64,000 nt of DNA from Cyathus striatus. Lineage: Eukaryota > Basidiomycota > Agaricomycetes > Agaricales > Nidulariaceae. The position numbers were made by a program, and so were the translations under genes. The DNA lies in assembly GCA_025738555.1 (NCBI GenBank), contig JAOVFP010000008.1, forward strand, positions 310,001-374,000, in the 5' to 3' direction. A model generated the notes under the pieces. That model was not told where the DNA came from, did no database searches, and saw nothing but the letters and a program-made list of their open reading frames with translations. This document shows, piece after piece, positions 23,217 to 35,564 of the stretch; the stretch's first letter is position 1, and each line of letters begins with the position of its first letter.

Positions 23217-24943
23217 AGTGCTTGAAAAACTTGCAGTAGCCCTCCACTGACTCTCCAACACATCCCAACCCTTAAACCCACAGGCATGGAAGCGTATTAC
23301 ACATCTCCCCCGCCAGGCGCTCACTGTTTACATTCTCTACGAAACACCTCGCGGTGGGGCGGACATAGGCTACCAGCGAATACGGACCTATTGTCCGTGC
23401 GAAAGTCGAGGAATCCAACTACGTCTAATGAGGAGGTTATTTCTGCGCACGGGAAGCGTGTGAGGGGGCATGTGTTTAGTGCGAGGGGGATGAGAAGGGG
23501 AGGTGGGAAGTGGAGTTGGGTGTGGTTGGCGTTGTTTGTGGATGGGCCGGGTGTTTGTGGGCCTAGCGGTTGGAAGCCTGCGGAGGGGTGGGTGTGGTGG
23601 TGGTTGAGTGGGGGGTTGACGAGTATAAGATCAATACGGCACGAGACGGCTATATTACTCAGTATCGTCCCCGTCCAACAATACATTCCTCCCTTCTCCT
23701 CGCGAACCCACTCTTCCTGCCTGCATTCATCGGACCTCAAACGGCCCATCACTGTGTCTCCTAAGCGGATGTGAACAAATTCCATACACAACGCTCGGCA
23801 TGATCCACTCCAACCTGAACTAGCAGGCCAATTGCAGCGCGACGAAGGGTATTGTCGATGGGCGGGATCGTGCGTGTTGTGTCCCGCAAGCGCCATGCCG
23901 TGATAGTTGCGGGGAATGTGGAGTGGAGGTGCATGAGGGAGCGGGTGTAGAGCCTGTATGGGACGGTATACTTTCGGAAGAGGCGGAGGATTGTGCGTAT
24001 GATTGGATTATTGGTGTTGATGCTGGTTTGAAGAAGCTGTGGGGATGGTAGTAGTAAGTTGTGAAAGGCGGAGGGAGGGTCAGACGATGTTGATGAGGCC
24101 CTGACTCTGAGGCCTGAGAGTATGTATGTGGGGTACAAGGTGGTTCAACAAAGAAGAGTGTACTCAGCGAGATTTGGATATCGGATGGGTACTGTCCCTC
24201 AAGCCCCCACAGGCGTGGAAGTGCATCCTACATCTCGCCTGCCAAGCACTCACATTCTCTCCGAAATACCTCGCGGCAGGGCGGACATAAGCCCACTCCG
24301 AATGGAGCGGTTCTCCGCGTGAAAGTCGAGGAATCCGACTATGTCCCATGAGGAGATGTTTTCGGTGCAGCGGGGGTATGCGTGGGTCATGTGTTCGGGG
24401 GAGGTTTGCGAGGTTGGAACTTGGGTGGAAGTGGACTTGGACTCGGCGGTGATTGGTGTGCCGCGGAGTTTGGTTTTGTTATTTGTTGATGGGTTAGGCT
24501 GTGGAAGTCTGTGGATCTACAGGAAGCTAGAAGCCACGGGCAGGAGCGGGCCGGTGGTTGTTGTGATCTATGCACGCTAACGACCATCTCCACAACTAAG
24601 TATATTCTGCAAGCTCTATCCGGCACGAGACGGCCATATCCATATTATCGCTCTCCGACAACACCTTCACCCCCTCTTCTCCTTATCCTCCCGCACATCA
24701 CATACAAATTGTCCAAAATAAAAGGTTGTATTAAATCGATAACACCCAACCGTACGACTCACGTTCCGGAGGCCCGTTACAAATCGAGGTAGCACATTGC
24801 TAGTTCACTACACCAGCAACGCACGTACTTATTGATGAAGTTGTAAAAGTAGGAACTGAAGTAAATGTTACTACCATACGCATTTGGCATTTAGTATTAG
24901 AATAAAACAAAAAAAAATTGTAATGGCGGCTTTGAAATTGCTC

Positions 24944-25012
24944 AGAATGAATCGAATCCTCATCATGATATTTCACATTGAAGATGGTTACCAATACACC
25001 AGTAATGCTATA
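24944..25012 (-). repeat. tRNA-like (SINE-type) sequence
   Basis: On the minus strand TACTGGTGTATTGGTAAC (A-box-like) is followed by CATC...GATG pairing and GAGGATTCGATTCATTC (B-box-like). It belongs to the same family as the copy at 13,093, which has TTCAATTCC where this has TTCGATTC, a CG-to-CA difference. Confidence 0.5.
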
Positions 25013-25256
25013 CTACGTTTTAAGTTATTATCGAATACATGTACTTAATACCTAGAAGCGTGCGTAATTATCAACACTGGAAACTTTCCCGCGCTGATCT
25101 CTGAATAAAAATAGCGAATAAGAAGAAATTTAAACCACTGTTGTGGAGGAGATAACTCGAGGACGCGTGGCGAACGTCGCACCTGAACTAATAGAAAGTA
25201 CTTATGGTGTGTTCGGTCCGGTTATTTGGGAACCACATCCGTGTTGCTAAAGTGTG

Positions 25257-25550
25257 TTAGAGCTGGAGGTACAGATAAACGAGTTCCTCTAAGTCATCAA
25301 TTTTCCAGCGAAGAGAGAGGTGTTCAAATTCAACCAAACATCTTAGTACAATGGTCATAGAGGTCGCAGAAACAGGACGCACTGAACGATGAAAGCGAGA
25401 CAAAACAAGAGTTCTCGGCCGATCGGCGTTTGACTCGCATGAGGCCATCAAATGCATCACAAGCGACACAGCCACCTGCGTAGTCATCAATTCATCTTTC
25501 AAGTTTCCATCATCCATTACAGGCGTTTGCATTAGAAACTGCAGTTGCAA
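25257..25550 (-). CDS. Possible small hypothetical protein fragment, 97 aa
   Basis: A CpG-rich frame of 97 codons includes SLVMHLMASCESNADRPRTL and LRCLVEFEHLSLRWKIDDLE, which could form helices. The first residues (MQLQFLMQTPV) come from the end of the neighbouring TA element, so the true N-terminus, if any, was displaced by that insertion. No domain is recognised and an intact gene is not supported. Confidence 0.25.
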   Translation of the reverse strand: MQLQFLMQTPVMDDGNLKDELMTTQVAVSLVMHLMASCESNADRPRTLVLSRFHRSVRPVSATSMTIVLRCLVEFEHLSLRWKIDDLEELVYLYLQL

Positions 25551-26384
25551 ATTTTGCAGAACGTGTTTGGGTGTATTTGTTATTGACCAAACTGTGACTT
25601 CTACAGAGGCTCGCCAAGTCTGGCCCTGTACAGTGTTGCAGGGTGTTGCCGGTGTGCCGCTCTAGTATCTTTCTTCATCCCCTGCTCCTCACGGGGTTCA
25701 CCTATTCGCCTGTACAAAGCTCTGGCTCATCGTCTACAAAATATGCTCGAATTTTTACATCGTCTGGAGTTTGTACTGTAGAAATATTATGACAACGAAA
25801 CAAGTTCAAGGGTTAATGAAACTTCCTCGCGATATGGGAGCCAGGAGTTAGTACTAAGTACTTACCCTGTGAGACTTGGGTTTTCCAACGATAAAATTCA
25901 CACTGCATGAGGATGCACATTGATCACGGAAAGTCGAATGCATCGATTTGTCTTGGGCATGTCGTTGTGCTAGTTTGATCTAGTCTTCAGCTACAAGTTA
26001 GTACATTACAAAGCTTTTCAAGTTGTCTATGGCAATGATTTATGCTCCATTCGAGTTCTACAGTGCAGACATCCCTATTTCTATGTACTTATCAAACCAA
26101 ATTCAAATTCTATTAAACATTCTACTAGTATACCCTCTACCCACATCACAAAGTCAACTTGCAGTCATTTATCATTATTCTTGTTTGTTGGTTTAATCAT
26201 ATACATGTTCAATACGTCCAATGTCATTTTATGTGTCATCTTTTCGAATCGGAACAACGATCTGGGATGACAAGGAATATAGATCTCGGCACGAAGCGTG
26301 ACAGGGTCACTATTTGCACATAGACACACAGGAACAAATACATTCCGCAAAGTTCGCGACTGCAGTTTCTAATGCAAATGCCTG
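25520..26384. mobile_element. Complete Tigger-type TA element, 865 bp
   Basis: The left end CAGGCGTTTGCATTAGAAAC and the inverted right end CAGGCATTTGCATTAGAAAC extend about 40 bp (through CTGCAGT and TTTGCGGAA words). TA flanks both sides (25,518-25,519 and 26,385-26,386). CAGGC ends plus TA targets are typical of pogo/Tigger non-autonomous elements. The interior carries no transposase. It holds the empty site for hairpin element A1 (GGGTGTATTTG near 25,570). This copy is CpG-rich. Confidence 0.85.
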
Positions 26385-26386
26385 TA

Positions 26387-27059
26387 CTTATTACAGACTT
26401 GCAGTACCTACCCCACCCTCGCACTCTCTCTCTTCCCCTCTCCCTCTCCTTCTCCCATCTCTTGTCCTGCCTTGCTTGTTATAACTGAATATCTCAGGCA
26501 CTAGACTAAGATCACTCATATATATATATAATATGCCGTGAGCTTTCTAGCACCGATATAGCTTAGTTTGCACGATGGATGCAAGAAACTACAAATATCT
26601 GGAAATCACAGGAACTTAGTTTATCTGTCAAGAGGTGTCTTCTACTGGCAGGGCTGATCTCGGGATGCACTACCAAGGGTAGGGCACCAGGAGGGGTGTG
26701 GCTGGAGGCGTCATGGTCAGTGAGTGCGCACCATATTTTTAAAGTTAAGTGGCTGTATGCCAAGGCGGCCTTCCGAGGTTTGTACAGTGTCCTGCCGAGC
26801 TCTGTGTACAGCACGAAGAGTTGTGTAATATTGGTGTCAATCTGATAAGACCACATTTGGATCACATTCAAACTCCGAATCTAAACACATCAATGAATAG
26901 TTCATCAGCACCCAATCAGCACCCTCAACAGCGCTCATCAGAATCTAAATAAATCAATAAGGCCGACAAGCGGCAAGGCCCGCTACCTAACCTGATTCTC
27001 TCTAATAAATCAGTAAGGCCGACTAGTGGCAAGGCCTGCTACCGGGCATCAGACATTCT
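26387..27059. other. Gap with a 53-bp direct repeat
   Basis: A C/T-rich tract at 26,410-26,470 is followed by AT-rich DNA. GGCCGACAAGCGGCAAGGCC at about 26,961 recurs at about 27,014 as GGCCGACTAGTGGCAAGGCC, each followed by a GCTACC word, an interrupted spacer and TTCTCTCTAATA. A related word lies at 6,423. No gene is supported. Confidence 0.5.
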
Positions 27060-29915
27060 CTCTAATAGATATAATACTTACATGTACTTAGATGTGCTGA
27101 AAGTGCATAAGCAAATATATTAGTGAAAGTTGACTGAAAGGAACATCTTGTTTAAACTAATTTCCATGAAAATGGTAATATAAAGTTATTGTTAATGATT
27201 CCAGTCAAATTCCAGTCATCCTTAGAATGGTACCCGCAACTTCACTATCATTACTGCCCAAGCCTAGCAACAAAATAGCTTTAATTTTATTCCATGAAAT
27301 CAGTATAAAATTGGCAAGAGAGCATGTGGGATGGCAGAGTTCACATAGAATTAGTGATGTAAAACATCCAATATCACAACATGGCATGAAATTCACAATG
27401 CAAAAGGATAACTTGTCGAAACAAGATCATATGCACATGCATCACAACACAATTCATGAGGGCAACTATTGTACATAAGTTACTTACAGTGGACTGGAAC
27501 CGGTACCCATAGAGTAGCTTTATCACTAGTAAAGTACTAATTTATATTCAAAATATAAAACTTGAAAGTGATACTATCATGATCATCGGCATGCAAAGTG
27601 ACATAGTAATGCAAACTCGCATTTTTCGACCCATACCCTTCGCACACTTGCCTCAAAAACTCTCGGGATTGGAAGTGATATGTCTCCTCTACTCAAATCT
27701 GCAAAATACAAGAGGATATTGCAAGATTTTATAAATACAGAACACTATTTATGCCTTGCAAAACATAAAAACTGTATTGTTTAGCTTCTAGCATCTGATA
27801 TGCTTACTCTAAAGACATATAAGGTGATAAAAAATGTTATTACTATATGTTAGATCATACTGCAAAAGACAGAATGTAAACCGAGTAGGAGGAAGTGAAG
27901 ATATTCTGTTTGAAGATGCAGAGCATGACATCTGCTCTCGAGACATGTTGAATTCCAATCTCTGCTTGAAGATCTATCACAATCAAGGGTCTTCAAAGGG
28001 ACGACCTGACTGACAATCAGCGGACAATGCCGGGTTTTGCTTATGAATCACATCGCCGCTCTGTGACATAACGTGACAAAAGTTTGCAACTCCCTGATTT
28101 TGGACTAGGCTTCACTTTGCACTTCATATAATGTCCTCCGGTAGGTATTTTTTCATATAATTTGGAAGTAAGAACATTCAGATGTATTCCTATCGATATG
28201 TAAAATATTGAGTGAATACGAGCAATAATGATAAAATCCGAAGGGAATTTCAAAAATGTTTGCAACACCCTGAGCATGATAGTAATGCAGCATAAAAAAT
28301 GCAAAGGAATTCTTACCTTCAACGATGCGCCCAGTGGGAGAAGCTCTAAACATTTGGGATATGGAAATGACCAATATTTCAAACTTGTTTAAACTCCGGT
28401 TGATGGGAGGTGTTCACTCTGCAAAATTTGATTTTTCATCACCCTACATAATCCTACTACCTTAAAAGGTAGCAGGAATAAATATATAATATATCATTTA
28501 TATATGTAGTTAGACCTGTTGAAAGTGCACAAGCAGGTGTATCACTGAAAGTTTATTGAATGGGACATCACATAAATTTATTCTTAATGATCCCAGAAAT
28601 TCCAGTCATTCTTAGTACCTGCAGGTGTTACTCATCAATAACTTCACTATCATCTCGGCCCAATTTCCAAGGCCCACAAGCTACAATCAGTATAAATTGG
28701 TGAGAGAATAAGTATGTGAGGTCACATAGAGTTCACAAGAGCAGATCTATACTATTATGTTCTGGTGAGGAGACATTTTGTCATCAAAGGATAGTCCTGA
28801 ATGTCTGGCTGACAATTGGTCAATGATGCACCAAACACAGTAAGTATGTAGAAGCTCCAAGCAGTTAATATACAGGAATAATCAATATTTCAAGCTTACA
28901 CATGGTTACCAAAAGTAATGGCAATTATGCATTTTTCCTACCAAAAATGCGAGGTGTTCTCACATTAATTAAAATGTAGCACACTACACTTTGTGCAGAC
29001 CACCTTGAAATTCTGTATATATACTTTCCATGATGTATACTACTGGAACAAAACTTTATAATATATTGGACTTATTTAATGGCGTGATATACACCATCTA
29101 ATTCACCAGCTATATTTGTGTCATACAATCTATAAATTAGCCTACAGAAGTTGTTCTCGTTGGTATTTCTACGTAATATCTTGGAAATATGATGTACTAT
29201 ATATGTAGAATAAACTATTTAAGTATCAAAGGATACAGGTAATTATATATTGAGATACTATAATGATATTTATGTGAGCCTTCTCAATTGTTAAACCTGA
29301 GAAATTGCATATTTAACTGCTATATAGACTAATGTAACACTACAGAAATTCCTGAGGATATGTAGAACTCATGCTTCAGAATAGTACTGTACACACAGTA
29401 TGATATTTACTGGTAGAAGATGAAACACACATATCAATTCTGTGTCTTGTTTTCAGTACAATAATGAAGCAATCTTTAAATCATCTGGATATTATATTAG
29501 GTGGTATACAAGTTATGTCTCAGAGAAATTTAATTTTTGGGCAGTTCTGTAGCTCTCAAAGTGCTCTGCTGGTCAATGAATCATTTCCCTTAAGAAAATG
29601 TGGCTTCGTAGAAAAACTGCTTATAATATGCCACCAAGATATTAAATTCAATCCTAACTTTACATACACGTATTTCAGACTATTTAAAATATATAATCAA
29701 AATTTCGAGGTATTCCGAGCTGTGTGTAATGTGCTACAACCTAGGCCGCTTGACAATGCAAGAAACCATTCTCATTATGTGTGGGAATTGTTGTTGGTTG
29801 CCATCATTTTTGGCAACCATGTGTATTTAAACTCTGGTTGATGGGAGGTGTTCGCTCTGCAAAAACGAGTTTTCATCGCCCTATATAACCCTACTACCTT
29901 AAAAGGTAGTGGGAA
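27060..29915. repeat. Diverged tandem duplication, units of about 1.4 kb
   Basis: Landmarks of the first unit (27,070-28,470) return in order in the second (28,500-29,910): GCTGAAAGTGCATAAGC against GTTGAAAGTGCACAAGC, AATTCCAGTCATCCTTAG against AATTCCAGTCATTCTTAG, and the ending GGTTGATGGGAGGTGTTC followed by CTACCTTAAAAGGTAG (a perfect 16-bp palindrome) at about 28,400-28,475 and 29,835-29,910. The middle parts have diverged or been rearranged. The open frames at 28,041-28,382 (minus) and 29,464-29,841 (plus) have no recognised domain. Confidence 0.6.
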
Positions 29916-30000
29916 TTTACACTGATGGGTTCATTGGTACACTATATTTATAGTGCCAATATGTTGTTTTGCTGATATCCTTCAACTGAACTAGGAACAG

Positions 30001-31845
30001 ATCTCGGATGAAATCCCTCCAGGTGTTCTGGATGTGGATGGATATGCGACATGTCCTCAATGTGGAGTTTGTAAGTACTGGGGACCTAATGGGATTAAAA
30101 ACCTTTTCACCAATCATGTTGGCAAGAAACCCTGTCATGATGCAAAAGCTAAGCATGATAAAGAATCAAAAATGTCTACGCTTAAGCAAATCACTATAGG
30201 TAGTTATTTCACAAAGCCAAAAGGAACACGCAATCTGGCAACAGTTAAGAGCACCCCCCCTGTTCATAGCCTGATGTTACTGGCTAGTATCAATAATGAT
30301 ATTGTTATATCACAGTCTTTGAAACCACGAATCGATGACACAGGTTGCAACTTTCTAGAAAAACTCCATGAAGTGATTCATAGGCTACCAAGTACCATTC
30401 CACTGGCTATAGATTACGATGCACTTGCAGCTTTTTCTGGTAGCCCAGATAATTACGATGACATGACTAAGGATGGTGAAGATCTATGGGAGTCAGTGAT
30501 TAATATGCACCTTAAATCAGTTCTAGGCTGGGGAACTGAGGTTGATTTAGAAGGAATAATTTGTCACAGAAGAAAGGGTGTTGACGGGCTTGAAAACTAT
30601 GTGAGGCATTTCATAGTGAAGCGTGGAGTGAATGAGAGAATATTTGAAGGGAAGCTTTTGCATCTGTTAGAGATAATGAAACAATTGTGAGTAAAATTAA
30701 GCAATGGTCAGAGAAATATAACAGCTAACCTTGTGTATCAGGGGAAAATTAGAAGATACTTCAAACAGTTGTTTAAATGGTGACACATCTGAAGAACACA
30801 TTGAACCACCTGAACCACCTTTCAATATTATACAATCAGCAAGTAGCAGATCGGATATTGCTCCACCAGGTAGCGATTATTGGTGTTGATATATATGCTG
30901 TAAAGAACATTCATAAGCTGGAAAAATGAGTGGCATGTGAAGGATATGAGCTTATCTTTCCTGAGAAGAAAAACCCATACATTTCATACCTGTACAGTCT
31001 ACATCAAAAGTATCCACTGCCTTGGTCTTGTCATGTTACTATGGACTCAAGAATGTTTCTTTGCACAAAGGCCTGTACACAAGTTGCTATTGTTGACAAT
31101 GATAATGGCCTTACAGCTTCTTGGGCGTCTGCAGGAAACATTCACATTGAATGTCAATACAATTCATTAATGAAAATGATATGAAGGAGTTGTTTAGAAA
31201 CCTTGACAGCGAGGTTATTCATTATGCTGGAGAGGCAAGTGTTTTCATGACATAACATGTTGCTTATAAAACTAATTAATAAATTCTACTTTCTCGCCTA
31301 CAGTAGCTGCTATTGGTGCACTCAGCAAAAATAATAAGATATATCCTGCCTGACCAGTGATGGTATCGGGTGACTGCAAGTGCAAGTCTGCACAAGAGCA
31401 TGCTACTGTCATTCAAACAGTGCTTGATGGTATTGATTCCTTGAAAGAAAATACAAGGTTCCATGTCATATCAATTGCCTCTGATGGTGAAACTCAACGA
31501 GGCTGTGCTTTGGCACAGTTAGCATTCAAGAAAAGGCTTGGAGAGGACTCACCAATATACCCTTTGCTCAGATACCTCACATTTTTAGACTTTCATGTGG
31601 GTGGAGATGATATTACTATTGACAAAGATTTCAAGCACATCATTAAACACCTTTGAAATCTTTTTATGCACGAGTGTGGTGTTGTTATTAATTAGCATCG
31701 CATAACACCACAAATAATCATTGGCCAGCTTAAGACTGAGGGAATATCTTCTGATCATATCCAAGCAATATTTAATCCTGAAGATAGCAAGATATAAAAT
31801 TGGCATATGATATGTTAAAAGATATCTGGAGTTTGCCATGGGGCA
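30001..31845 (+). pseudogene. Agaricomycete multicopy gene of unknown function, broken
   Basis: The translation begins with a zinc-finger-like pattern (CPQCGVCKYWG, then NHVGKKPCHD). It continues through DYDALAAFSGSPDNYDDMTK, an intron after EIMKQL (GTGAGT...CAG), the stretch IFPEKKNPYISYLYSLHQKY, another intron and KCKSAQEHATVIQTVLDGID, then VGGDDITIDKDFKHIIKHL. I know this arrangement as a large protein family expanded in mushroom genomes and behaving like a repeat gene. I cannot give a domain name. It is broken by TGA and TAG stops, including arginine-to-TGA in YPA*PVMVSG near 31,351. The 3' end is cut by a hairpin fragment at about 31,850. Confidence 0.7.
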
Positions 31846-31851
31846 TGTAGA

Positions 31852-32170
31852 TTTTACAGGGCCTGCACAGAAGTGAGCATGACTGAGCATGTCATGCTCA
31901 AGATATATTTACTAGTTGTAAAAGACCTATTTCTAAGTTGAACTAATTGTAAATCCAGTGTATATACTGGTACTGTGCTATTGTAGTCTTATTGTCACCA
32001 CAAGTAAAATTTTAAACATGATAAACACTCAGAAGTTGAAGAATAATAATTAATTTTCATGTTCAAGCTTGAATATGCATGCTCATTTTTCACGCTCAGG
32101 ATTTCATTTCATGCTCAGGGTCCATAAATTCATGCACAGGGTCTGAACTTTCATGCTCAAGGTCTGTCAA
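31852..32170. mobile_element. Hairpin element type A, fragment
   Basis: GAAGTGAGCATGACTGAGCA is followed by the same order of landmarks as 11,713-12,160: the 'AAATGGCCC'-like spacer in degenerate form, a GAAGAATAATA block, then TGCTCAGGGTCCATAAATTC and CATGCTCAAGGTCTGTCAAC. It stops exactly where the inverted end of the RecQ unit begins, at 32,171. It is more diverged than the two copies at 9-13 kb. Confidence 0.65.
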
Positions 32171-32875
32171 CTATGAAGTTCCGAGTGTGGAATAATTCAC
32201 CATAACTGTAATTCGACTGTGCCGCAAACTTGGGGTGTCATAATTCATATAATTCCACTATTTTTCATTTCTTTCTGCATACATAGGTGCTATTTCATGT
32301 CATAATTATGTATATGTTTTAAAAATAAATATATGTCTTGTTATTGTTGTGTTATAGTTCATTTTCTGTCAATTCTTCCTCTTATATTTTCATCTCGAGA
32401 AATTCCCACATGTAGAAAAGGTGAGCGAATAAGAGATCTCTCTATAGGGATTCTATCTGTAGTATTTAATATGTTTTTGTTATATATACAGTATTACTTT
32501 GTGAACAAGAACTTCATAATTTATGCTGTCTATCATTGTTTATTATTCATATGTATCCTCTTTCCAATGTGTCGACACACATGAAACCTGTAGCACTCAT
32601 GAATATTATGTGTTTCATGTGTAGCAACTTCAAATATATTATTTTTATTGATATGTTCATATTCCTATGTAGTTGATACAATGAGAAAGTATATGAGTTA
32701 ACAGAGCTTACTAATATCTGAAACATCAAGCCTTCAATTTACCAGACTCCAAACCAGTCACTTATGCATTCAAATTTGGCTAACACTGTCAAATCCATAG
32801 AAGTTTGGGAACTTGACCGCGCTGTAGCAACTGGCACAACTTGCAGAGTAGATCACGTGAAATAAATTTTCTCAT
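32171..32875 (+). repeat. Left inverted arm of the RecQ/DUF6589 unit
   Basis: The arm includes non-coding sequence and, at its inner end, a coding stretch YQTPNQSLMHSNLANTVKS followed by RAVATGTTCRVDHVK. Splice-like borders flank a short exon at about 32,358-32,420. The right arm contains the same exon words in inverse orientation. Confidence 0.7.
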
Positions 32876-34782
32876 GCCATGCATCAGTGTGTGTCACATT
32901 CTATACATAGCCTTTCCATATCAGCTCTGAGAAGATGTCAAGATTATGATATCGGGTGCCATCAGCCAGTGAAATCAGTTCCAAAACTGAGGAGATTTTT
33001 GGTGTAAAGCCTTGCAAATTTCAAATTGATAATGCTCTGGCGCAGTTAAGCAGACAAGACTCTAACTTTCTGGATTCCCCTCCTTTTCAATGACAACGGA
33101 ATCATTATCATTGTAATGGCACTCAATATACTAGGAGAAAAGAATGTTGCAGAGCTAGCTGAATTGGGAATCAGTGCTGTAAATGTGACCAATGAGACAG
33201 CCTCAGATGGACTGTTTAAGGTATTAATGACTTCAACTGTCATATGCAAGTTCACAGGTATTCTAGGTGGTGTAATGGGTTAATAGTGATACTAATAGAT
33301 TCATAAGTGATCATATGTGATCATTAGGTAATCTAGATGGCATAATGGATTATTAGTAGTACTAATGGATTTGTAAGTGATCATAAGTGATCATATATGT
33401 CACATGCATTGTGTATGTCACAGATGTTATGTTTGTTATGGATGTCACACGCGTCACAGATGTCACAGATGTCACATATATCGCATTTGTCACACTTTTA
33501 CAGATGTCACATTTGTTATGGATGTCATATGTGTCACACTTTCACAGATGTCACAAATGTCACACCTTCGCATATGTCACACTGTCACATATGTTACACT
33601 TTCATACATGTGTCACACTTTCACATATGTCACATGTGTCACAAGTATCACACTTCTGCCATATGTCACACTTTCACATATGTCACACTTTCACATATGT
33701 CACACTTCCGCATATGTCACACTTTCGTTTATGTCACAAATTTCACAAATGTCACACTTTCACAGATTTCAAAGGTGTCACACTATGTCATACTTTTATA
33801 TATGCTACACTTGTTACATTTGTCACACTCTTACATATGTCACCCCCATCACATTTACTTGTATGACACTTCTATTATATAGTTACATATGTCACATTTC
33901 CAAATTCATGTTACACCACACCTGTTACAACCATTATACTTATCACATGTCATACATCTCTTACATGTCAATATTACACCTGTTAGATTCTTACATCTGT
34001 CACACTTTGTTCACTACCAGGCTTGTCACTGACAGGAGTGCTCCAATATTATACACCCCCATAACTCAGTCAAGGCAGTCAATCTTGCCAATCAAACACA
34101 TACATGTCACATATCCCAATACATCACATTTATTCACATTTTATTCACAGGTCATACATCTCTCATTTGTAATACTGTACAATTCTGTAACAATGAAGAT
34201 TGAACAGTAGTGAGTACTGCTAAGAGGAACATAAGAGATTATATACCCCAATAATCAATCAAGAAATAAATATCTGATTGGCTAATGGAAAGTGTGACAA
34301 AATATAAGTGATGTGATAATAGAAGCAATAACTGAATGGAAGATATAGATAAGGCAACATAACCAGATCAGGTTACTGAATATGCTTAAGGTTGGTTAGA
34401 CAAAATTAGAATCTAAGTACAGTTATATCTACTATAGAATCTGATAGACTAATTAAAACATAACATTGTGATTGCCAGAAAGTAGTATTGATATAATGTG
34501 ATTTTTGCCTAGTGCTATGAATATTGAATTCAACCAAACACAGGTAAATAGTAGAAGAAATATGATTCTCTTAAAGTAATCTGGTGTCTTTATCATATAA
34601 TTTGTAATGCACATAAATCACTAGGTGAGCACTTTTCATGTAACCTTTTCATATGACATGTATGATATGTGTTGCAGCAGATAACAAGCTGTCAAGGGTT
34701 TCAAGAATGGTAGGAGAGTCTGTGACTGTGGTGTAATTTTATCCCCCGACAGGGAGAGTACTTTGACAAATCAAGATGATAC

Positions 34783-34934
34783 TTGGTAAAATTCAAAATT
34801 GGTTTATGTCACACAGAGTCAAATATAACCTCATGTTAGGTGTCACTATTGTTCAACCATATTTCACTTTTGGTTCTTATATTTGACTTACATTTGACTC
34901 TGTGTGAGATATATCCAATTTTGCTTTTTACCAA
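34783..34934. mobile_element. Small MITE nested in hairpin element B
   Basis: TTGGTAAAATTCAAAATTGG followed by TCACACAGAGTCAAAT on the left faces the inverse TTTGACTCTGTGTGAGATAT and CCAATTTTGCTTTTTACCAA on the right. About 50 bp of imperfect inverted repeat flank a short core. The target duplication is not clear. Confidence 0.65.
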
Positions 34935-35564
34935 GGGTGTTATGAGAATGAAGTGTGATATGTGTGACAGATGTGAGAATGTAACAGGTGTAATATTGAC
35001 ACATAAGGGGTGTATGACATGTGATGAGTATAATGGTTGTAATAGATATGGTGTGACATATGTGACTACATGACAGGAGTGTCATACAAAGTAAATATGA
35101 CAAGTGTAACAAGTGTAATATATGTGACATATGTGAAAGTGTGACATATGTGAAAGTGTGACTTATGCAACAGTATGACATATGCGAAGGTGTGACATTT
35201 GTGACATCTGCGAAAGTGTGACACATGTGACATCCATAACAAATGTGACATCTGTAAAGTGTGACAAATGCGATATATGTGACATCTGTGACATCTGTGA
35301 CGCGTGTGATATCTATAACAAATGTGACATCTGTGACATATGTGACATATATGATCACTTATGATCACTTACAAATCCATTAGTACCACTAATAATCCAT
35401 TATGCCATCTAGATTACCTAATGATCACATATGATCACTTATGAATCTATTAGTACCACTAATATCCCATTATGCCACCTGCACCACCTAATTATCACTT
35501 ATGATTATTTACAAATCTATTAGAACAAGTAATAGTCCATAGAAACCCATCAGTACTAGTATTC

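Larger units (their letters stand above)
22855..24960. repeat. Paralogous segment B (CpG-rich copy), with internal duplicated units
   Basis: This is the CpG-rich counterpart of segment A. It holds two related units of about 240 bp (around 23,280-23,480 and 24,210-24,420), each with AAAGTCGAGGAATCC and CTCGCGG.GGGGCGG-like words. On the minus strand the two read CAEITSSLDVVGFLDF followed by RTDNRS, and CTENISSWDIVGFLDF followed by HAENRS. The conserved frame across copies suggests a decayed protein-coding repeat gene. Frameshifts occur after the motif. I do not recognise the family. Confidence 0.6.

Noticed and set aside
33377..34210. Overlapping open frames up to 277 codons rich in H, M, S, Y and T
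   Set aside because: They are translations of the TGTCACA array in all three frames, with no domain or composition of a real protein.
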